DNA of 64,000 bases, from positions 472,891 through 536,890 of the forward strand of contig JAIQDT010001655.1 in NCBI GenBank assembly GCA_021521415.1, given 5' to 3'. The stretch comes from Bidens hawaiensis (Eukaryota > Streptophyta > Magnoliopsida > Asterales > Asteraceae). A program made the translations under genes and the position numbers. Below are positions 57,217 through 64,000 of the stretch, one piece after another. Position 1 is the stretch's first letter; each line of letters opens with the position of its first letter. Under the pieces are notes generated by a model that saw nothing but the letters and a program-made list of their open reading frames with translations, was not told where the DNA came from and did not search any database.

Positions 57217-57731
57217 TAGCTATCTAGTATACGAATTGAATAGATTTTTATTAATAGATTTAAACAACATATTTATTTATATATTACTACATATTATAAC
57301 TAAATAATTACCCATTATTATTATGATTATTAATTTATACATTCATATTTTATTTATTCGGATAATTATAAGTGTATTTTATATCATATTTAGTTATCTA
57401 AACTATTAGTTTATAAATTTGATTATATGGTTATCATATCAAGTAAACAAGGGTAATTTTAAAATATTAAAAGTAATGACTTTAATAATGTTAAACAGTA
57501 ATGTTAATCTTTGCAATAATAATTATTATAGAAATCCATCAATATAAATTAATAAACATCCTAATCCCAAACATATCTCAAATCACCCGACACATTAATT
57601 CATTGTACACATTGTCTCATTATTAATTAATTCATATTACTATTATTTAACTAGGAATCCTTGACGGTATATTTCCGAAGAATTTATCTTTCTCTCATCA
57701 TCATCACTTATATTTTCGTACATCTGATCAG

Positions 57732-58212
57732 GTGAGTAATCACTCCCCATTTTTACTTATTTTAAATCTTTTGGGGACATATGCGTATCGTATCATATTT
57801 ACATATTATCTAGTATTCAAAACCGCAACTGTTTAATCTTGTGTGTATATCAGTTTATGTCTAACTTGCTATTTGCTTACTTGCTTTATTTGAACTGCAT
57901 TCGGAGAGGTCCAACATATTCTCAGTCTAGTATGATCATACGACCGTCTTAGTGGCCGGCGTCCGACGCATTGACAATGGTTTCACCGACACCTCAGTTT
58001 TGGTAACCAATTCCCATTCGCATGGCAACGGTTTAGCCCTTTCTTTATGGTTGATTGTTTGTGTATGTGCTATGGCTTAACTGCTTATCTCACAAGAACA
58101 GTTTACATCTTTCTTCATTTGTTATATATTATATTTATGTGGTGTCTTAAATTGGTGTTTTACTCACTCAACATGTGTTGTTGACAAAAATATATTTTAT
58201 TCGCATTTGCAG
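57732..58212 (+). other. Intron-like segment in 3' LTR
   Basis: Donor GATCAG|GTGAGTAATC and acceptor CGCATTTGCAG|G, 481 nt, as in the 5' LTR. Confidence 0.5.
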
Positions 58213-58449
58213 GTTATTAGCTTGGTTATTTAGCAAGATGGAGATCATGTAGAGATGCCTTTTAGGATACAAATAATTAATCATTGTTGTAGCTTCTTTA
58301 TTTTTGATGTACTTAACTGTAATTGTTTCATATAAATAAATAAAATAGATATTGTCATTTATTAATCTTGCTTGATATTAACATTTGAAAAGCTGTAAGC
58401 AATCAGTTCTCCCTGGCATATTCGCCGTAGGTTGGGGTGTTTCACCCTG

Positions 58450-58606
58450 ATCGTCTTTTAATCCGGCTACAGACCTTTAGTCTGGTTTTGATAGCTTTAA
58501 ACCTTGATTGATCTTTTGTTTGAATAAGATACTAGATCTTGAAATATTTTTATTTAATTACTAATCATGTGTTATATTTCATAATCATAACGAAACAATA
58601 GACTAT
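58450..58606 (-). mobile_element. LTR copy A, right part (truncated)
   Basis: Continues copy A after the nested element: AGACCTTTAGTCTGGTTTTG and TAGCTTTAAACCTTGATTGA match copy B at 59448-59490. It stops where copy B begins at 58607, so its outer end is lost. Confidence 0.65.
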
Positions 58607-59557
58607 TGTCACACCCCGGCTTAGGGCCTATGCGTATGACCAATAGTTGGTACATGTTTTGTAAATACATCAGAGTTGCGGGTTATTTTAGCGGAAGACT
58701 TTGGTTGAATAGAATATTAATTTATTTGAAAACTTCTCGGATAATAAATATCCGGTGTTTGATTTATAAAGCTTGTTGAAATACCGTTTGTAATATTTTA
58801 ATAATTAAAAACTTAGCCATCATTACCTTGCGAGCATCTAACTCCATGAATGTCTTGCTACCTGTACTAATCTGTATTCCCTGAAATGTGGGGAAAAATA
58901 CGTCAGCTATATGCTGGTGAACACTTATGACTCAATAAAACATTTTGAATGACATTATAATACAAATATAGTTTTCTCTACAAGCTCAGCAGAAGCATTT
59001 CTACTTCTGGTCTATGTACCACAACCCTACACACACAATTGTTCCCGAGCCACGTAGCTCTTACCGGGAGACTAGTTATGACCATTAGCCCGCGTCCACG
59101 TAGCCTTAGAATCATTAGGCTGAACGGTTATGTTTGGATCCAGACACATGTGTATTCGTTCTGAGTTGACTTTACTTTCTACTTTGTATTATAAATTTTT
59201 AGAGATTGTATGATCTCATGTAGACATTGATTGACTCGCTAAGATAAACACCCGTTCGTCTCCTTGAGTATAATATGTTTTGACTAATTAAAAAGGTTGA
59301 CGTATTCACCTATGATTGTCTGTTCTGAATGATATGGTGATCTCGTTTGAAACCTTGATTGTGACTGAATGATTGATTGACTAACTGATTGATTGATTGA
59401 CCTATAATAAAATAGGTATATAAATATCCGAATGGTCTCTTGATCCAGATATAGACCTTTAGTCTGGTTTAAATAGCTTTAAACCTTGATTGATCATGTG
59501 TTTGAATAAATATTTAGACCCGTAGTCTTTCTGTTTATTTACCAAATCATATGATGA

Positions 59558-59769
59558 GTTTCTTCTTCATGAAGAAACATCTATAATCTGTTTCTTCTTC
59601 AAGAAGAAACATTCATTGACTGCTATGCATGTAAAATCTTATGTTTCTTATACATGAAGAAACAATGTTTTAGCTATATTCTTTGTATACGAATGTTATG
59701 TTTCTTAATCGTGAAGAAACTATATTTCCTTATGAATGTAAACCTGATGTTTCTTAGTTGTAAAGAAAC
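59558..59769. repeat. Five GTTTCTT..AAGAAAC hairpins
   Basis: Inverted repeats at 59558-59578, 59590-59610, 59643-59663, 59700-59720 and 59749-59769. Example: GTTTCTTCTTCAAGAAGAAA with a final C. Arms are conserved, the 5-6 central bases vary. Confidence 0.85.
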
Positions 59770-60115
59770 ACTATTATAATCCTTTGTATGTTTAAAGCTT
59801 ATGTAAACATAATTATGATCAAGGTTTGGGCTATACCCCTGACTAAGGTCCAAGCCATATAATAATAATACCATAATGACTTAGGTCAAAACCCTTACCT
59901 TACACGGTTATTCGAAGTTAGATACCTAAGTTCGTACGAGCAACACTTCTACTCCATGTCGCGTACTTGCGCTTAGATTGTTAGAACTTCGGGGCTTAGC
60001 ACGAACTTCGAGGTTGGCACGCAAAACGAGGCAACATATGGTAGCCGTCGTGATGTGCACGTACTTCGACATAGAATATCAGGATATTTTCGGATGGCAC
60101 ACATTTCAAGGAACA

Positions 60116-60216
60116 CAAACCGATGTAGAGAGAGAGTGGATTTCTAGAGAGAGACACGCAAAACGATGCTTGGCACGCAAACCGATGTAGAGAGAGAGTG
60201 GATTTCTAGAGAGAGA
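60116..60216. repeat. 62-bp tandem repeat, two copies
   Basis: AAACCGATGTAGAGAGAGAG and TGGATTTCTAGAGAGAGA occur twice at 62-bp spacing. Confidence 0.9.
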
Positions 60217-60255
60217 GGCTGTGTTTGGTGTGTGGGGAATGAGCTCGTGGCCTCT

Positions 60256-60265
60256 CCTTTTATAG
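60256..60265 (-). promoter_or_regulatory. TATA box of LTR copy B
   Basis: Minus-strand CTATAAAAGG is a textbook TATA box; transcription would begin near 60225-60235, in the repeat-bearing part of the LTR. Confidence 0.6.
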
Positions 60266-60547
60266 CTGATCTCGCACTCGATCGCGGTACGCAATGGAGT
60301 TCTTCCATGTGGCCGTCGTGTACCGCGACGCCGCCGCTTATGCATGAATGCCACGTGTCCTGCCCTGCTGCCACGTGTCACCTGAGTGTGACGCGTGTCC
60401 CTGAGTCATCACAGTTCATCGCCGTACGCGATGGCCGTCTTCTTGGACTCGTCGCATAGCGCGATGGGTCCTTGAATATTATTTTCACTTTTAGTCCCTT
60501 GTCTTTGATAGCTTGTTATTTCTAGTCCAATTCTCGTTGTCCAAAAT

Positions 60548-60716
60548 ACTAAGGCGGCTCTTAAGCGGCTCGCGGCGATGCGAGCGTACGAAGTGCGAAG
60601 TGCAAAGTGCGCCATCAAAGTGCCACATTGCGCCCATCGCCCAACGCCCTTCGCCCGAGCCCGAGCCCGAGCCCGTGCGCTGGTGCGCGTCGGGTGCTTC
60701 GCACCCTCCGCTAGGA
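60548..60716. repeat. GC-rich tract with GAGCCC repeats
   Basis: CGAAGTGCGAAGTGCAAAGTGC and (CCCGAG)n at 60653-60674 within otherwise AT-rich DNA. Arg/Ala-rich frames here are by-products. Confidence 0.75.
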
Positions 60717-61056
60717 CCACTCGGTGCATTCTAGGCAAATAAGAATATTATTATGGAAAATCTCTTCTTTATAAAGAGCTCCCATTTCTTTACCACTTTC
60801 CATGTGGGATGGGTTTTAATTTCCTTATTTATACCCATGTGGAGTTCTTCCACTTTCTTACATCTTTCAATGTGGGATGAAATTTCTTTATTCCATATCC
60901 TTAACATAATGTGACTTTATTTATGGGATATTTTATTTCCTTATAGAATGATCTTGTTTTCTTTAAATTTTCCCAACACTTAATTTAGGGAATAATTTTT
61001 GATCCTTCATCTTTAATTAGTTGTCAAATTTGGATCGAAATTTTGGGGATGTTACA

Positions 61057-61070
61057 TCCTCCCCACCTTG
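61057..61070 (-). other. Polypurine tract of element B
   Basis: Minus-strand CAAGGTGGGGAGGA immediately precedes the LTR terminus TGTAACATCC. Confidence 0.8.
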
Positions 61071-61839
61071 GAATGAATCTCGTCATCGAGATTTGTTGTG
61101 AATGATTTCTTTCTTCTCGATTAATGATCAAATTCTATCGTATTTGTTTCTTGTGAATGATTTGAATTCTTGATTTGTTGTTAACTCACATCTTTGGATG
61201 ATGCATTCAGTTGATAGTTCAGAATGTCACAAGTAATTGTAAATTGGTAAGCACAGTGGCCAGTTGTGTTTAACTATTTATCTTACATTGTGTATTCTAA
61301 ACATTTAATGATGTTTATTCGATTGTATCTTGAATCCTGTCCACCGAGTCCTTTATTTATCTTGACAACTTTCAAGATATCCCTTCTTGAATCATGTAAT
61401 CCTTTACTTCATGATCTTGACGGATTCCTTCCGTTTATTTCCATTGATTATACCTTTGAACTTTCAAAGGTCTGCTATTTGATTTTCCTTTGAAAAGACA
61501 TACTTTTATGTCTAGTTAAATTCATTATTTTCTTTATTTCATCTTTCTACAGATGATGATAGTTTCTTATATTTCGAGAATTTTCGAAATTTAACTATCT
61601 GTTTTTTTTTCTTATAAGTATTCTTTATCATGATCTGTATGGGATTTAACTTACCCTAAAACTTTTCATTTATACACAAGTAGTTTATAAGAGTTAACTA
61701 ATTCTTTCTTATGCCTTTGAGTCTCAGACTACTCTTGTTTGTTTCTATTCTTGATTGCCAGATGCTCCTTGTGTTTCCTTCCTTCCTATTGTTGATCCTT
61801 TAATTGCGTCTTTGAACATGTCCTTTTTCTCCAAAGATG

Positions 61840-63782
61840 AAACATGCAACTGCTTTCCATTTACAGTCGTATTCAGAATGACCGGTTTTGTTATAGAATG
61901 TACACGTGACTAATGTATTGTTCTTCTTCTGTTTTTGACACTTTCCATCATGTCGTTTATCACAGTTCTGACAGATTGGTCTTTTGAATTTTAAATGGTT
62001 TCTTCTTGTTGATGTTATTCTCTTGTTTGTTTGTTGCTTTTTCCTTCATTCACACACTATTTTTCTCTTTAACCTCCGTATTTCTTACCATATTATTGAT
62101 CAAATATCTGGCCAATTCCATGGCCGAGGAGGTAGTTTGTGGCATATAAATTTTCACTATATCTACTATCTCTTTGAGTAATCTATATATATACTAAATA
62201 ACTTTGTTGTATTCTGAGTTGTCTAGACGCAGAGTTGATTTATAATATCCAAGAAACTTGGTATTATAATCTATGAGATTTGTAGCATCCATCTTATGGT
62301 TTAGAGACTTGGTTTGAATATGGTTGTCTTCATGCATAGAGAAAAACTTCTATAATACAAGTTCTTTAAATACTTCCCATTTTATTTTATACAAGGTTTC
62401 TCTGTCCTTTCTCATGATTAGAATGTTCCATTATTCTAGAGCTTCACCTTTGAATTTCAAAGATGTGTACTAAGTCCTTTGAATCTTAGTACATTGACTA
62501 ATGATAATGATGGACTCGATCTCTTCAAGTCATCGTAAACTTGGTATAACACCTTGGTTTTCATAAAATTCTTTTTGGTTCAAAGGTTTCGAAATTCTTT
62601 AAAACTATAACCTTAAGTTACTAAATAGTTCTTGAAGTTCTTACTATTCGTATTGAAACTATAATGGTTTTTCCATGATGATAAGGATTTTGGCATCAGT
62701 GAGTTCTAATAATCTTCTCATTTCATTATATCGATAAGAAAAGATCATTGTGCCATGAATTCTCTCTTACGTTTTGACTAAATATCGTTTAGGAGTCTCA
62801 TGGTCAGGTTGTGTCATATTCTTAGAGGAATTTCCTTTCCACTTTTCTCGAACCCTGACTAACCTTTTCTTAAGGTTTATTTGTTTTACGTTGGGCATAA
62901 TCCATATGTTTTACCCTTTTGATTGAAAATGATATTAAAGAACTTTATAAGATGATATATCCATATATCTCTTAATTACCATAATTCTTTCAGAATATCT
63001 TAATGATTGTTTGATAGGGTTCTACTTAGATATTACTAGTTTGTCCTTTATTGTATACTCTTGAAATGACTAGTACATACCTTGTGTACAGACAACCCAT
63101 GAGAATTTCTAATTCTCTTTCTAGGTTTGTTTATGTCTCTTTTGCTAAATACTTCTTTGGCATTTATTTGAAGTTATTTATTCTCTGAATTTTGTCCACC
63201 TGGACTTTTCCTTTAAGCTGATATTTTCTTCCAGACTTGCTGGGAAAATAACTCTAAGAGTTTATGCTTTCTATTCCATGACATAATTTAAAGATAAGTT
63301 TAGTATTTCGAAGAAAGTAAAACATATCTTTTATTTATGTTGTAGTAGTAAGAATGTACACAACTACAATTTTCTTGATTTTGTTTTTCCTTCTTGATGC
63401 TTTTGCTTATCTCCTTTTCTTCTGTCTTTCCTTGTTTTCCATTTCTTTCTTAAGCATTACTTATGCTAATTTGATGACATTGATTTCAATGTCATACATT
63501 CCTTCTAAGGAAATTCTGAATTGTATTCAAGCGTTTTCCTTGAGTGTGAGTGAAGTAAGGATTTTGAAATGCTAAATATATTGTTTGTTTTTGGTAACTG
63601 TCTCCATTTACTCCTTTCCTTTTGGACGATATTGGTTTGGATTTACTTGTTCCTGCTCCTTGCGTATTCTGATTTGCACTTATCAGAACTAATGGAGTCT
63701 TAGTATCGAATGAATCTAAATTTTCCTTCCATTGTCGTTTGATTTGAGTCTTCGTCACTGGACGCATGATTTGGAAGTACAA
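61840..63782 (-). pseudogene. Element B gag remnant
   Basis: Heavily decayed minus-strand Gag. 63782-63492 reads MRPVTKTQIKRQWKENLDSF, a basic N-terminal segment. 62180-61990 reads MPQTTSSAMELARYLINNMV with VRN and Lys-rich residues following, the helical end of a Gypsy gag. 61974-61938 encodes a compact zinc module CQNCDKRHDGKC and 61907-61863 a degenerate knuckle CTFYNKTGHSEYDC (second Cys is Tyr). Between 62200 and 63490 only scattered matches survive. No protease, polymerase or integrase is recognised between gag and the polypurine tract at 61057, so pol has been deleted or has decayed past recognition. Confidence 0.65.
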
Positions 63783-64000
63783 TCGTTCTAAAGTATCCTT
63801 TCCTTTTGAGGTTTGAATGGTATAACTATTGTGATTGGAAATCTGCGTGAGATTTGATTGAAAATAGGAATGCGTTCCTATCTTATTTATTCAATTTACC
63901 TCATCCGTAATATTTGAATGTTAGATATTTTTCTGTTAAATATCTAATTTTGTGACTGATGATTATGTAATAAGATTTTTCTTCCTATTGGCATTTATGA

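Larger units (their letters stand above)
49132..58444 (+). mobile_element. Large non-autonomous Gypsy derivative (family 2)
   Basis: 5' LTR 49132-51834, primer site 51838, hairpin-array leader, gag remnant 54369-55190, long non-coding interior, polypurine tract 55960-55973, 3' LTR 55974-58444. Flanks CCCGG (49127-49131) and CCCTG (58445-58449) are a 5-bp target duplication with one mismatch. No protease, polymerase or integrase is present. Gag start, leader array and LTR are shared with G3, which probably belongs to the autonomous lineage. Confidence 0.88.
55974..58444 (+). repeat. 3' LTR (family 2)
   Basis: 2471 bp, TGTAACAACTCG to GGGGTGTTTCA (terminal GACA changed to TTCA). Same landmarks as the 5' LTR but no MITE. 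Confidence 0.9.
58607..61056 (-). repeat. LTR copy B, 3' LTR of a minus-strand Gypsy element
   Basis: 2450 bp, plus-strand TGTCACACCCCGGC to GGGGATGTTACA, followed at 61057 by an inverted polypurine tract. Contains a hairpin cluster, a 62-bp tandem repeat, a canonical TATA box and a GC-rich tract. Confidence 0.85.

Noticed and set aside
59558..59610. Functional heat-shock elements
   Set aside because: TTCNNGAA pairs exist but the third module is absent; kept only as a hairpin cluster.
60106..60738. Arg/Ala-rich open frames on both strands
   Set aside because: Caused by the GC-rich tract and tandem repeat in LTR copy B; overlapping frames on both strands.

Overview
The window is nuclear DNA of a flowering plant. 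The evidence is one intron-containing plant transcription factor gene, many nested LTR retrotransposons, DNA transposons with plant-type termini and a relic of an endogenous pararetrovirus. The style of the Ty3/Gypsy families (long LTRs beginning TGTAAGGCCCC or TGTCACACCCC on one strand, Gag with compact zinc knuckles) suggests the daisy family (Asteraceae). That placement is from family resemblance only; no species is claimed. All calls were made by eye, without alignment software, and boundaries not fixed by a duplication or a terminal motif are approximate.

Layout. 1-5848: LTR of a plus-strand Gypsy element (G1), interrupted by a pararetroviral movement-protein/ORF-y-like relic (about 1525-5490). 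The relic is split by a CACTA transposon (2337-4754, target duplication TAA), which is split in turn by a solo LTR (2579-4642, duplication AAGCA). 5849-7469: G1 primer site and broken gag. 7475-13845: a complete but non-autonomous Athila/Tat-like element with two 1749-bp LTRs and duplication CCTAT. 13851-14775: retroelement debris. 14876-38911: a minus-strand Gypsy element (G3) with decayed integrase, RNase H, reverse transcriptase, protease and gag. Its single LTR (20243-38911) has been swollen by a hAT MITE, two TA-flanked inverted-repeat elements, a small MITE, and inside that MITE a 12-kb Gypsy element (G4, 23132-35144, duplication TTTCT). G4 contains a solo LTR and a truncated foreign LTR carrying a Mutator-like element (9-bp duplication). 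38912-39900: a Copia pol fragment into which G3 appears to have inserted.

41840-44858 (minus) holds the one convincing host gene, a two-exon LOB-domain transcription factor closest to LBD4, with a 2.5-kb intron. 45480-48272 is further retroelement debris. 49132-58444 is a long non-autonomous Gypsy derivative with both LTRs, a gag remnant and no pol, inserted in another LTR. 58607-61056 is a minus-strand 3' LTR whose decayed gag continues to the window end.

The most unusual signals are non-coding. Five evenly spaced hairpin units (69-80 bp) sit in the 5' leader of two separate Gypsy elements. A conserved intron-like donor/acceptor pair lies inside four copies of one LTR family. Paired hairpins with the same internal motif recur in another LTR family. 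A tRNA-like A/B-box module is present in four LTRs. The same (TA)n tract of one LTR family has been a repeated landing site for DNA transposons. No microbial defence system, CRISPR array or operon is present.
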